64,000 nt of DNA from Ignavibacteria bacterium (GTDB lineage: Bacteria; Bacteroidota; Ignavibacteria; Kapaibacteriales; UBA2268): assembly GCA_026417135.1 (NCBI GenBank), contig JAOADV010000004.1:81739-145738 (forward strand), in the 5' to 3' direction. A model generated the notes under the pieces. That model did no database searches. It had not been told where the DNA came from and was given only the letters and a program-made list of their open reading frames with translations. Each line of letters begins with the position of its first letter. Position 1 is the stretch's first letter. Positions 38,203-46,710 of the stretch are shown in pieces. A program made the position numbers and the translations under genes.

Positions 38203-38379
38203 ATGGGAAAGCAACGCACTTTTGCCGATAAGATGAAAAAAACAGCCAAAGTTCAAACTGGCTATAATGTTAAAGTTATAAAAGGTTATGTAAACGAGTC
38301 TGGAAATTTGCGTTTCTTAACTCGATTTGTCAAAGTTAATGATTTGAATGAGTTGACAAACATTGATATTAATAAGTAA
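38203..38379 (+). CDS. 58-aa basic protein leading the bL31/bS18 operon
   Basis: A short gene starting MGKQRTFADKMKK and ending TNIDINK. It is Lys-rich, has no Cys, and its core VKVIKGYVNESGNLRFLTRF loosely resembles Bacteroidota DUF4295 proteins, which sit in rpmB-rpmG operons. That similarity is by eye only. It is followed nine bases later by rpmE and overlapped in function by position, so a ribosome-associated role is likely. bL33 was considered but the match is poor. It lacks a Shine-Dalgarno sequence. Confidence 0.62.
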   Translation: MGKQRTFADKMKKTAKVQTGYNVKVIKGYVNESGNLRFLTRFVKVNDLNELTNIDINK

Positions 38380-38388
38380 ATTATAGAT

Positions 38389-38625
38389 ATGAAGAAGGGA
38401 ATTCATCCATATTACCACACAATAACAGTCGTGATGACAGACGGAACGACTTTTAAAACTCGCTCTTGTTACAAAGGCGACCGACTTGTCCTTGAAATCG
38501 ACTCCAAGTCCCATCCATTCTACACAGGGAAACAAGTGCTTGTTGATACCGCTGGTCGAGTCGACAGATTCCAGAAACGGCTCGAACGAACGAAGCAACT
38601 TCAAGAACAAAGGAGGAAACAATGA
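38389..38625 (+). CDS. rpmE: 50S ribosomal protein bL31, zinc-free form
   Basis: 78-aa bL31. The N-terminus [20 protein letters not shown] and the signature [21 protein letters not shown] are diagnostic. Zinc-binding Cys pairs of the C+ form are replaced (MTDG and DSKSHP), as in alphaproteobacterial bL31, so it needs no zinc. A basic C-terminal extension ([14 protein letters not shown]) follows. Its stop overlaps the bS18 start as ATGA, coupling their translation. Confidence 0.93.
   Translation: MKKGIHPYYHTITVVMTDGTTFKTRSCYKGDRLVLEIDSKSHPFYTGKQVLVDTAGRVDRFQKRLERTKQLQEQRRKQ
38611..38616 (+). promoter_or_regulatory. Strong Shine-Dalgarno of rpsR inside rpmE
   Basis: AGGAGG within AAAGGAGG, five bases before the bS18 ATG. 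It is among the best matches to the 16S anti-Shine-Dalgarno in the window, while most neighbours have none. It encodes the last residues of bL31. Confidence 0.85.
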
Positions 38626-38885
38626 ATGCCATTCACGCAGTTTTAAGCCCCTCGACACAAAAGAATAAAAAGCTTGTTAAGAAAAAAGCGAATCCGTATA
38701 AAAATGTCGAAGTTTTCGATTATCTTGATTTTAAGTTCCTCGAAAAATTTATCAACGACCAGGGCAAAATTTTGCCACGAAGACTTACAGGAGTTACCCC
38801 GAAGCAACAGCGGCAGATTGCTAAAGCGGTTAAATATGCAAGACACTTAGCTCTTTTACCCTTTGTTTCGCAAGATATTGGGTAA
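38622..38885 (+). CDS. rpsR: 30S ribosomal protein bS18
   Basis: 87-aa bS18 with the signature [20 protein letters not shown] and [20 protein letters not shown], then ARHLALLPF. The N-terminal Cys found in zinc-type bS18 is absent (KKKANPYKN). bS18 normally sits with rpsF and ssb; here it overlaps rpmE by four bases instead. In Bacteroidota ribosomes bS18 is part of the pocket that hides the anti-Shine-Dalgarno, so its own strong Shine-Dalgarno may be regulatory (inference). Confidence 0.93.
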   Translation: MNAIHAVLSPSTQKNKKLVKKKANPYKNVEVFDYLDFKFLEKFINDQGKILPRRLTGVTPKQQRQIAKAVKYARHLALLPFVSQDIG

Positions 38886-39076
38886 AATCAAGGTTTGGTA
38901 TTATCATTAACTTCCTTAATAAACTTAGCGTAATATCTTTCTAAATTTGCTTCGTTTTAGCGTTGTTTTCTCATAGTTCAAGTATTAAAACCCAAGAATT
39001 TTTTAACTAAATTTTTCAATTTTATTAGAAAATTTATTTCATCTAATTTTTGTGAAAATTGCGTAAATTCTAATCA

Positions 39077-39553
39077 ATGAAAATTCTTTTTACTCAATTG
39101 TTGTTTTTCTTGTTATTATATTCAAATATTTTCGGTTCGGACTTTAAAAGAAATGTACTATATTTTCAACTTTTCGGAGAGGGCATTGGAGTTTCGTTAA
39201 ATGGTGAAACGAGACTTCATTCGAACGCAGTCTTGAGAATTGGACTATCGTGGTTCGTTGTTGCATCAGGAATTCCCGTATCTTTAAGTTATATTTCTGG
39301 GGTGAATTCATCGCATCATTTGGAATTGGGTTTAGGCTTTAATTTTGCAGATGTTTCTGCTGTAAAAAGGCTTTTAGACCCAGAAAATACGCTCGATATA
39401 CCAAATCAAATTGTTATTCCTTTTGGTATTGTAGGTTACAGATTACAACCAAAAAACGGAGGTTTTGTTTTCCGTGCAAGTTTTACTCCTTTAATTATTG
39501 ATTGGAGAAAATTCTTCCCCTATGCTGGGCTTTCCTTTGGTTATTGCTTTTGA
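39077..39553 (+). CDS. Small predicted outer-membrane or periplasmic beta protein
   Basis: 158-aa protein with a signal peptide (1-20, FLLLYSNIFGS) and alternating hydrophobic, Gly-rich beta strands such as GEGIGVSLNGETRL and HHLELGLGFNFA, ending in an aromatic-terminated strand (GLSFGYCF). This is typical of small outer-membrane barrels. I cannot name a family. The gene stands alone, 191 bases after rpsR, and is followed by a 270-base AT-rich gap. Confidence 0.6.
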   Translation: MKILFTQLLFFLLLYSNIFGSDFKRNVLYFQLFGEGIGVSLNGETRLHSNAVLRIGLSWFVVASGIPVSLSYISGVNSSHHLELGLGFNFADVSAVKRLLDPENTLDIPNQIVIPFGIVGYRLQPKNGGFVFRASFTPLIIDWRKFFPYAGLSFGYCF

Positions 39554-39774
39554 GCATAGTTTTAAACACCTTCAGATGAAATTTAAGTAGAAATTTAATT
39601 ATATCCTTCCTTTTAATCTTCATTCCAAAATAATCTGATAAATCTAATTTACCTTTTGAGATTATTTAATAATCTTTGGTTGGAATTTTATAGTATATGT
39701 GTATTTGGGATGCCAAAATATTTATCAATTAATATTGCAAAGAAAAATAATTACCTCGTTATTAAAAAAAATTT

Positions 39775-39782
39775 TAATTTTG
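39775..39782 (+). promoter_or_regulatory. Candidate -7 element TAATTTTG for the HMA protein gene
   Basis: Exact TAnnTTTG match 41 bases before ATG 39824, giving an expected leader of about 35 bases. A -33 element is not evident. Confidence 0.3.
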
Positions 39783-39823
39783 AATTTTGTAATATGTTTG
39801 TTTAATTTTTAGGATTAACTAAT

Positions 39824-40219
39824 ATGAAAAAAGTCCTTTGTATTGCAATTTTAATCTCGTTTATAGTCCCCTTTACTTTGATTTCTTCTACGGATGAAGT
39901 AAAGCTTTTAACTAATGCTCATTGCGGAGGATGTAAAGCTAAAATCGAGAAAGCTTTGAAAAAAGTAGATGGGGTTGAAAATGCTGAGCTGGATTTGGAA
40001 ACGAAAATTGTTGTTGTGAAGTATAGTAATCAAAAAACTGACCCCGAGACCTTGGTTTCTGCTATTAAGAAAGCTGGTTACGATGCTGCAATTTACACCG
40101 AAGGTGCAGAAATTAAATTAGAAGAACATAAGGACAAACATTGCAAGAGCAAGAAAGAGAAACCTTGCAAAGATAAAAATGATGATTGCAAGAAAAAGGA
40201 ATCGACCCCTAAGAATTAA
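39824..40219 (+). CDS. Exported heavy-metal-associated (HMA) domain protein
   Basis: 131-aa protein with a signal peptide (1-21), an HMA ferredoxin-like domain (about 25-95) whose metal-binding loop is HCGGC (Cys34 and Cys37), and a Lys/His/Cys tail with three more Cys (HKDKHCKSKKEKPCK..DDCKKK). CxxC HMA domains bind Cu(I), Zn or similar soft metals, and the tail may add sites. Such proteins often accompany HYC_CC_PP and AACC-type TonB receptors; here those lie 35 kb away. A periplasmic metal carrier is the best inference. Confidence 0.82.
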   Translation: MKKVLCIAILISFIVPFTLISSTDEVKLLTNAHCGGCKAKIEKALKKVDGVENAELDLETKIVVVKYSNQKTDPETLVSAIKKAGYDAAIYTEGAEIKLEEHKDKHCKSKKEKPCKDKNDDCKKKESTPKN

Positions 40220-40279
40220 TCGTTAATTATACAAATTGATTCTTTTCGTTTTCATTTAGACCGTTGGGTTTCTCGACCT

Positions 40280-40287
40280 TAACTTTG
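40280..40287 (+). promoter_or_regulatory. Candidate -7 element TAACTTTG for the GT9 pair
   Basis: Exact TAnnTTTG match 22 bases before ATG 40310. Confidence 0.3.
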
Positions 40288-40309
40288 TAGCTCTTGAAAT
40301 ATCGAATTA

Positions 40310-41371
40310 ATGAAAAAATTTCTAAAGAGTTGCGAGTTATTTTTAAAAAAATATCTGCAACATTTTGTTTATAAGTCTAAAACTAAACCTAAAAAGATTG
40401 ACTCTTTTGAACAAGCGGATTTTCTAATAGCTTGTAAAAAGGTACTTTTTCTTCGACACGACAGAATTGGAGACCTAATCGTTTCTGCTCCCATTGTTAA
40501 AAAATTTAGAGTTCACTACCCTTCGTATATAATCCATATACTTTTGAGTAGCCGAAACATTGTTGCAAAGAGTTGTATCGAAAATTATGTGGACAAGATT
40601 ATAGTTCTCGAGCGAAAATTCTTCGGACTATTAGATGCTCTCCGAATCTTGAAAAAAGAGAAATATGATTTAATCATAGATTTGTTCGATAATCCTTCTT
40701 TGACTTCCAGCCTTCTAATTAAGTTTTTAAAACCAAAATTTTCCATAGGTTTCGAAAAAGAAAATTGTCATTTATACACGCATATTGTGGAATTGCCAAG
40801 TAAATCGACAACACACATTGTCGAGCGTTTAAAAAGTCTGCTCTACATTTTCGGAATTCGAGAAGATACAATAGATTTGGAATATCCCAAAAAGGAAACA
40901 AAATTGCTTCCTACAAGAAAAAAACCGAGGGTTGGAATAAATATTTCGGGTTCGTCTTTTGATAGGTATTGGGGTACCGATAAATTCGAGGAATTGATAA
41001 AAAAAATACAGAATAGATTCGGTTACGAAATTGTTCTTTTCGGCACAAAAAAATATCGTAAAGAACTCGAAAGCTTAAGTAATAATGAAGACGTTATATT
41101 AGCACCTTTTACCCAAAAATTCGACGAATTTGCAGCTATGCTTGCAACTTGTAACTACATCGTAACCCCAGATACTTCGGTTGCTCATATCGCCTCGGCC
41201 TATAAAATCCCATCTTTGGTTTTTTATCATTTTGTCGATGAAAAGTTTGGAATGCCTTGGTTCCCTTATAAATCTCCTTTTCGTGCCTTGTTATCTACGA
41301 AATCTCGATTCGATGATATTTCTCCCGATGAAGCGTTTCAAAAGTTCGTTTCACTTGTGGAACTTGAATGA
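40310..41371 (+). CDS. Glycosyltransferase family 9 (heptosyltransferase-like), first copy
   Basis: 353-aa GT-B glycosyltransferase of the ADP-heptose:LPS heptosyltransferase family. The N-terminal LRHDRIGDLIVSAPIVKKF and the C-terminal TPDTSVAHIASAYKIPSLVF are the family landmarks. A 40-residue basic N-terminal extension precedes the domain, perhaps for membrane contact. It probably adds a core sugar to lipopolysaccharide. It overlaps the second GT9 gene by four bases (ATGA). Confidence 0.88.
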   Translation: MKKFLKSCELFLKKYLQHFVYKSKTKPKKIDSFEQADFLIACKKVLFLRHDRIGDLIVSAPIVKKFRVHYPSYIIHILLSSRNIVAKSCIENYVDKIIVLERKFFGLLDALRILKKEKYDLIIDLFDNPSLTSSLLIKFLKPKFSIGFEKENCHLYTHIVELPSKSTTHIVERLKSLLYIFGIREDTIDLEYPKKETKLLPTRKKPRVGINISGSSFDRYWGTDKFEELIKKIQNRFGYEIVLFGTKKYRKELESLSNNEDVILAPFTQKFDEFAAMLATCNYIVTPDTSVAHIASAYKIPSLVFYHFVDEKFGMPWFPYKSPFRALLSTKSRFDDISPDEAFQKFVSLVELE

Positions 41372-42336
41372 AAATTGCAATATTGCAGCTCGGAACTTTT
41401 GGCGATATGATTTTGTCCACTCCGATTTTTTCTGCTTTAAAAAGTCAATTTAGAGATATTGAAATAACTTTAATAGCTGGTCGGAGAAACCACATTGTTG
41501 TTGCTTATAATCCACACATCGACCAAATCCTAATTTGGGATAAGTTTCCAACGAAACTTTTGAAAGTTATTCTTGCTTTGAAAAGAACAAAATTTGACTT
41601 TTACATCGACCCAAAGGACCACTTTTCGAAACAAAGCAGAATTATTGCAAAGATTGTCGTTGCTGAAAAAAAAATTGGGTTGAATCCAGAGAACTCGAAA
41701 ATTTTTGACATTTCGCTGCCAAATGAAAACTTCAACAAACACCTTCATTTCACTCAAAGAATCTTCCAAGCATTCGAACCTATTGGGTTTAAAAATACTT
41801 ATAGTGAAATTCCTATTCCAGAATTATTTGTAAGCGAGCAGTCCCGCGCTTATGTTGAAAATTATTTAAGAAATCAATCCCTCGACAAAGAAGGATATTT
41901 GGTCCTGAATATTTCTGCAGGTTATGTAAGTCGAACTTTTTCCTTTGAAAGCTTGGTCGAAATTTTTCGAAGTTTGCATTTCAAAATTCCAGTTGTTTTG
42001 TCTTTTCATCCGAAAGATAGGAAAGTTGCTTTAAATTTAGGAGAAAGGTTTAAAAAAATAAAAATTTTTTGGTCGAGGTCAATTTTAGATACTATTAAAC
42101 TTGTGGAGCATTCTCGATGCGTTATTACCCCAGACACTTCGATAGTTCATATAGCTACAGCCTTTCTAAAACCTACCCTTGCATTTTACAACGGACTCGA
42201 CGAGTCTTTCAACAAATTTCATCCCAATAATCCAAATGCAGTAATAATTAGAGCAAAACCCGGAGATAACGGGATTCAGTCGATTACATTGAATAAAATC
42301 CTCGATGCAATTGATGAATTTATTTCTAATATCTAA
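41368..42336 (+). CDS. Glycosyltransferase family 9 (heptosyltransferase-like), second copy
   Basis: 322-aa paralogue of the previous gene. It has LQLGTFGDMILSTPIFSAL at the N-terminus and ITPDTSIVHIATAFLKPTLAF near 255. Sequence differs enough that the two probably use different acceptors. Translationally coupled through the ATGA overlap. No other LPS core genes are adjacent, so donor and acceptor are unknown. Confidence 0.87.
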   Translation: MKIAILQLGTFGDMILSTPIFSALKSQFRDIEITLIAGRRNHIVVAYNPHIDQILIWDKFPTKLLKVILALKRTKFDFYIDPKDHFSKQSRIIAKIVVAEKKIGLNPENSKIFDISLPNENFNKHLHFTQRIFQAFEPIGFKNTYSEIPIPELFVSEQSRAYVENYLRNQSLDKEGYLVLNISAGYVSRTFSFESLVEIFRSLHFKIPVVLSFHPKDRKVALNLGERFKKIKIFWSRSILDTIKLVEHSRCVITPDTSIVHIATAFLKPTLAFYNGLDESFNKFHPNNPNAVIIRAKPGDNGIQSITLNKILDAIDEFISNI

Positions 42337-42377
42337 TATGTTTTTTTTATTATCGGATGTAGAATTTGTTATTTCTT

Positions 42378-42587
42378 TTATTTTTCTTCATCCTTTGCAG
42401 TGTTTATTTTGAGAGGACAGTACAATGGACACCATCCGATGGCACTTGTAATAAGAAATACTACAGCAACTATTCCAAAAATGATTGCCGAAAGCCCGGT
42501 AAGTTGCTTAAGTGCTATTAATATAGCAATTACTATTGCCAGCATTATTCTTAGAGTTCGGTCGAAAGAACCCATATTTTTTTTCAT
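42378..42587 (-). CDS. Small DUF2892-type membrane protein
   Basis: 69-aa protein with two hydrophobic helices. The N-terminus KKNMGSFDRTLRIMLAIVIA and the C-terminal IGWCPLYCPLKINT with two Cys fit the DUF2892 (YgaP transmembrane-like) family. Its role is unknown; in some proteins this domain is fused to rhodanese, which suggests sulfur handling. It stands alone, convergent with the GT9 pair. Confidence 0.75.
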   Translation of the reverse strand: MKKNMGSFDRTLRIMLAIVIAILIALKQLTGLSAIIFGIVAVVFLITSAIGWCPLYCPLKINTAKDEEK

Positions 42588-42653
42588 AGTATTTTAAGAT
42601 TTTGTTAAACACTAAAGACCAAACGAAGCTCGATTAAATTTGTTTTATTTTAA

Positions 42654-44321
42654 TTAATTTAATCTACTCTTAACAGAATTTATTTTCGTTTGAAGCTTTT
42701 TGTTTTTTGGGCTAAGGTTTAATGCAGATAAATAGTCGTTTAAGGCGAGTTCAAAATTGCCAAGTTCAAAATGTGCGTCGCCCCGAAATTCAAAAACGTC
42801 GAATTGGGTTGAGTCCAATTCTAAAGCTTTTGTAAAGTCTGAAATTGCAGATTCAAAGCGCGTTGCCGATAAATTACACAAACCACGATTAACATAAGCA
42901 TTGACAAATTTAGGGTTTAATTCGATTACTTTGTTGAAATCTTTTATTGCTTGGTCGTATTGTCCTAAATCGAGATAGACATTACCTCGGTTATAGTAAC
43001 CGAAATAATAGGATGAATCCAATGAGATTGCAGTGGAATAATCTTTCAAGGCTAAGTTAAGTTCTCCTTGGCTTTCGTAAATCAAACCTCTTCCTAAATA
43101 GGGATGTGGTATTCTTTCGGGATATTTTTCAATTGCGTCTTGCCAAAGTGTAAAATCGTTTTTCCATTTATAAATTTCAGTTCTATTGATGATGAAAAAA
43201 ATTACGGCGATTATTGAAATTATAATGTAAATGTTTTTCTTTAGATGTTTCGAGCTCAAATAGGCAATAAAAAAACTAAATCCAAAAACTGAAAAATAAA
43301 TGTATCGGTCGGCAACTGTCGACCAATATTGGTAGTAAAAGGTTAAAAGATTGGAAACAGGAAGATAGCCAATTGTAAACAAAAGTAAAGCAAACAAAAG
43401 TTCTTTTTTCCTAATCAATATAGTCAAAATGATTAATGAAAGAGAAAAAATTGAAGGGAAAAGAAGAGTTACATCGCGGAGAACATTAGCGTAGGTCAAT
43501 CCGTATCCAGGGGAAGAATTGATTGGAAAAAATAATTTTAACAAGTAGAAGCCTATAGAATTGAACCAAAAGATGGGTCTTAAATATAATGGTATTTCGA
43601 AATGAATTGTTTTAGTAGATTCCGCAAAATATGCAATTACAACGAAGGGAATGCTTGCGAGTAAATATGGTAAGTTTTTTAACAATAAGTCTTTTAGTCT
43701 GGTGGTATTGCAATAGTAATAATCTACGATTAAAATGATAAGTGGGAAGACAACTCCAGTTGGTTTCGAAAGCATTGAAAAAACAAGCGCAGCTATTACG
43801 AATATTTTTTGCTTTAGCTTGGTTAAAGTCAAGAAAAAGTAGATTGAAAGTAGTCCGAAAGTTGTAGAAAGTAGTCCACGTGCTTCTGAAACCCAAGCCA
43901 CACTTTCTATTTGAATTGGATGCAATGCGAAAATCAACGTTCCTAATAGTATCGAGGCTTTGTCTTGTAGAAATTTGTTAAGAATAAAAAAAACCAAAAG
44001 AGAATTAGCAAGATGAAGAACAACATTGAAAAGATGGAACCAAAATGGGTTATAAGATTTTTCTATTGCAAGAATTAGGCTCCAAAATATATATGTAAGC
44101 GGCATATACATTTTGTCCTTTTTTGGGACAAAGTGTTCACATATTGTGGTCAGCGAATTACTTATAGGTAAATTTTTTTCGTTGATGTAAAGGTCTTTGT
44201 CGTCCCAAACAAAAGAAAATTCGAGAACTGGAAAGTAAAAAAGTAATATTGAAAAAGAAATCAAAAAAATAAAAAAAGTAGTCGAGAGATTATTTCGCTT
44301 TTGCTTTTTATTAATTGTCAT
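42654..44321 (-). CDS. Multi-pass membrane protein with C-terminal TPR repeats
   Basis: 555-aa protein with about ten transmembrane helices (20-390) and four to five TPR repeats (about 410-555), such as YYFGYYNRGNVYLDLGQYDQ. An Asp-Asp/Glu-rich first loop (VWDDKDLYINEKNLP) and the helix arrangement resemble GT-C glycosyltransferases of the PMT/TMTC type, so protein O-glycosylation is possible but unproven. ATG 44321 is preferred over TTG 44348. It follows glnA by about 30 bases, likely in one transcript. Confidence 0.78.
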   Translation of the reverse strand: MTINKKQKRNNLSTTFFIFLISFSILLFYFPVLEFSFVWDDKDLYINEKNLPISNSLTTICEHFVPKKDKMYMPLTYIFWSLILAIEKSYNPFWFHLFNVVLHLANSLLVFFILNKFLQDKASILLGTLIFALHPIQIESVAWVSEARGLLSTTFGLLSIYFFLTLTKLKQKIFVIAALVFSMLSKPTGVVFPLIILIVDYYYCNTTRLKDLLLKNLPYLLASIPFVVIAYFAESTKTIHFEIPLYLRPIFWFNSIGFYLLKLFFPINSSPGYGLTYANVLRDVTLLFPSIFSLSLIILTILIRKKELLFALLLFTIGYLPVSNLLTFYYQYWSTVADRYIYFSVFGFSFFIAYLSSKHLKKNIYIIISIIAVIFFIINRTEIYKWKNDFTLWQDAIEKYPERIPHPYLGRGLIYESQGELNLALKDYSTAISLDSSYYFGYYNRGNVYLDLGQYDQAIKDFNKVIELNPKFVNAYVNRGLCNLSATRFESAISDFTKALELDSTQFDVFEFRGDAHFELGNFELALNDYLSALNLSPKNKKLQTKINSVKSRLN

Positions 44322-44351
44322 TAGGTTTGTTTCGGAAGGAAAAAGCAAAAA

Positions 44352-45671
44352 TTAAATATCCAGATATTGCTCTTTTTCCCATTCAGTAACTTGGATTTTG
44401 AATTCATTCCATTCAGTTTCTTTAATTCTTAAAAATCTTTGGAAGAGCGAGTCCCCAAAAGTTTTACGGCAAAGCTCGCTATTTTTGACATAATTAAGAG
44501 CTTCGTAAAGAGAAGAAGGTAATGTTTCGATTTTCAACTCTTCCAATTTGTGGTTGTCGAAAAGGTAAAGGTCTTCTTCAATTGGGGGAGGCGATTGCAT
44601 ATTTTTTTTCACGCCTTCTAAGCCGGATGCTAACATAACTGCGAAAGCCAAGTATGGGTTAGCTGAAGGGTCTGGACAACGAAGTTCGATACGAGCCGAT
44701 TCGGATTTTTCTTCGAACCATTTGGGAATTCTTATCAGAGCGGAGCGATTTATTCTTGCCCAAGAAATATAAACAGGAGCTTCGTAGCCAACCACCAACC
44801 GTTTATAGGAATTAACTGTCGGACACAAAACGCCACAAATTTCTTTGATGTGTCCTAATTGGCCAGCGATAAAAGAATAAGCAATTGCTGAAAGGTTATA
44901 TTTGTCGTTCGGATTGTAAAAAGCATTTTTTTTAAGGTTAAGGTCGTACAAGCTTTGATGAACGTGCATACCCGAGCCATTAATTCCAAGAATGGGTTTA
45001 GGCATAAACGAAGCGAAAAGATTATATCTTTGAGCAACTGCTTTGACGGTCGAGCGTAAAGTTAAAACTTTGTCTGCTGTTGAAAGGGCGTCCCCATAAC
45101 GAAAGTCAACTTCGAACTGACCAATTGCAACTTCGTGGTGGGTTGCTTCGACTTCGATGTTGAAGTACTCCAAATTTTTGCTGATTTCACGCATAATTTC
45201 TTGGGCAAATTCACCCGCAAGGTCGAAATACCCGCGTTCGTCGATTGGCTCGAATCCATTAGCCGTTTTCCTAAATAGAAAGAACTCAACTTCTGGCCCA
45301 AGATTATATTGATAACCTAACGAAATGGCGTCTTGTAAAGCTCGTTTTAGAACATATCGTGGGTCGGCTTCGAAAGGTGAACCATCGGGCTTATAAATGT
45401 CGCAAATGAACCGAGCAGTTCGATGCTCGTTATTACTAAGCCAAGGAATGATTGCGTAAGTGGACAAATCGGGTTTTAGATATAAGTCGCTTTCGTGGAT
45501 TCGTGCAAAACCTTCGATTGAAGAGCCGTCGAACCAAGTACCAAATTTAAGTGTTTCTTGGATTCGTGTAATCGGGATTGTAACTTCTTTAAGTGTCCCA
45601 AGTATGTCGGCGAATTGAAGGTTCACGAAGGTTACTTTATCGTTTTGCAGCTGTTTTAATAATTCTTCCAT
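44352..45671 (-). CDS. glnA: Glutamine synthetase type I
   Basis: 439-aa GSI enzyme making glutamine from glutamate and ammonia. Motifs: FDGSSIEGFARIHESD (about 48), the metal site GPEVEFFLFR (about 124), the ATP region INGSGMHVHQSL (about 230) and RIELRCPDPSANPYLAFAVM. The length and the Arg in the SIEGFAR loop fit the GSI-alpha type. The adenylylation Tyr loop of GSI-beta is absent, so control is probably by feedback or a regulator rather than GlnE. No nitrogen-regulatory gene is adjacent. Confidence 0.94.
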   Translation of the reverse strand: MEELLKQLQNDKVTFVNLQFADILGTLKEVTIPITRIQETLKFGTWFDGSSIEGFARIHESDLYLKPDLSTYAIIPWLSNNEHRTARFICDIYKPDGSPFEADPRYVLKRALQDAISLGYQYNLGPEVEFFLFRKTANGFEPIDERGYFDLAGEFAQEIMREISKNLEYFNIEVEATHHEVAIGQFEVDFRYGDALSTADKVLTLRSTVKAVAQRYNLFASFMPKPILGINGSGMHVHQSLYDLNLKKNAFYNPNDKYNLSAIAYSFIAGQLGHIKEICGVLCPTVNSYKRLVVGYEAPVYISWARINRSALIRIPKWFEEKSESARIELRCPDPSANPYLAFAVMLASGLEGVKKNMQSPPPIEEDLYLFDNHKLEELKIETLPSSLYEALNYVKNSELCRKTFGDSLFQRFLRIKETEWNEFKIQVTEWEKEQYLDI

Positions 45672-45779
45672 AGCTTGAATTATTTAAAAAAATTCAAAAA
45701 TATAAAATTTGGTTCAAAATAATTTTGAATTTAACAGAATTTTGTAAAATAAGTTATCCTTTGGAACTTTTGGTTTTAT

Positions 45780-46568
45780 TTAAATGCAAGAAAGGAAGCC
45801 TCCGTCGACTGGAATACTAACACCATTAATGTAATTTGCGAATTCAGATGCAAGAAAAGTGGCAAGATAGGCAATATCCGAAGGCAATCCTAATCTTTTA
45901 GCAGGGACCGATTCAACGAGTTTGTTAATTTCATATTCAAAGTTCGTTTTGTTTTCATCTGCTTTCTTTTCGACAAGTTCTTTTAGGCGTTCGGTCAATG
46001 TAAAGCCTGGAAGAATGTTATTTACCGTTATTCCAAAAGGAGCAAGTTCGCGAGAAAGGGTTTTTGCCCAGCTTCCCATAGCACCTCGAATAGTATTAGA
46101 AACACCGAGATTATCTATTGGCTGTCTTAAGCCTATAGAAACAATGTTGATAATTCTTCCGAACCTTTTATCCTTCATTTTTGGGATTAAAACTTGAGTT
46201 AAAGTTTGTGCAGAAAGGATATGGTTGTAATATGCTTGAATTAGTTCAGAAATGCTTGCATTTATAAGCTTCCCCGCAGAAGGTCCACCAGTATTATTTA
46301 CTAAGATATCTGGGTAGCCAACATCATCGAAGAACGATTCTGTTGTTACTTTTAAAAGTTCAATGTTACCAATATCAATGGCGATATAGTGATGAACTTT
46401 TTGTGTTCTTTCGGAAAGATGGTTTATTAGTTGTTGTAATTTAGCCTCGTTTCTCGCTAATGCAATTACTTTAGCTCCAGCAAACGCGAAACATTCTGCG
46501 ATAGCTTTTCCAATGCCTTGCGAAGCACCGCAAACCAATGCAATTTTTCCTTCAAGCTTGATTTCCAT
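45780..46568 (-). CDS. SDR-family protein with non-canonical active site
   Basis: 262-aa short-chain dehydrogenase/reductase fold with the cofactor loop GASQGIGKAIAE and NNTGGPSAG. The catalytic Tyr-x-x-x-Lys is missing: the equivalent segment reads LGVSNTIRGAMGSWAKTLSR. This SN..R arrangement defines a known subgroup annotated BKR-like SDR-like, whose reaction is unclear. The end VNNILPGFTLTERLKEL and the final NGVSIPVDGG are standard SDR. It is a single gene between rpsA and glnA. Confidence 0.8.
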   Translation of the reverse strand: MEIKLEGKIALVCGASQGIGKAIAECFAFAGAKVIALARNEAKLQQLINHLSERTQKVHHYIAIDIGNIELLKVTTESFFDDVGYPDILVNNTGGPSAGKLINASISELIQAYYNHILSAQTLTQVLIPKMKDKRFGRIINIVSIGLRQPIDNLGVSNTIRGAMGSWAKTLSRELAPFGITVNNILPGFTLTERLKELVEKKADENKTNFEYEINKLVESVPAKRLGLPSDIAYLATFLASEFANYINGVSIPVDGGFLSCI

Positions 46569-46710
46569 TTTTATAAAGCCAATAGTTTTTCAACTTTAAG
46601 AGGAGAAATATATTTAAAGATAGTCACACTTCGCAAATTTGAAATTTATTTTGTTCATCAAAAATGATAAAGACTCTAATTAGTAACTTTATAAAAGATG
46701 AAATTCAAAA

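Noticed and set aside
38203..38379. Ribosomal protein bL33 for the 58-aa gene
   Set aside because: Length is similar, but the conserved bL33 residues and pattern are not found.
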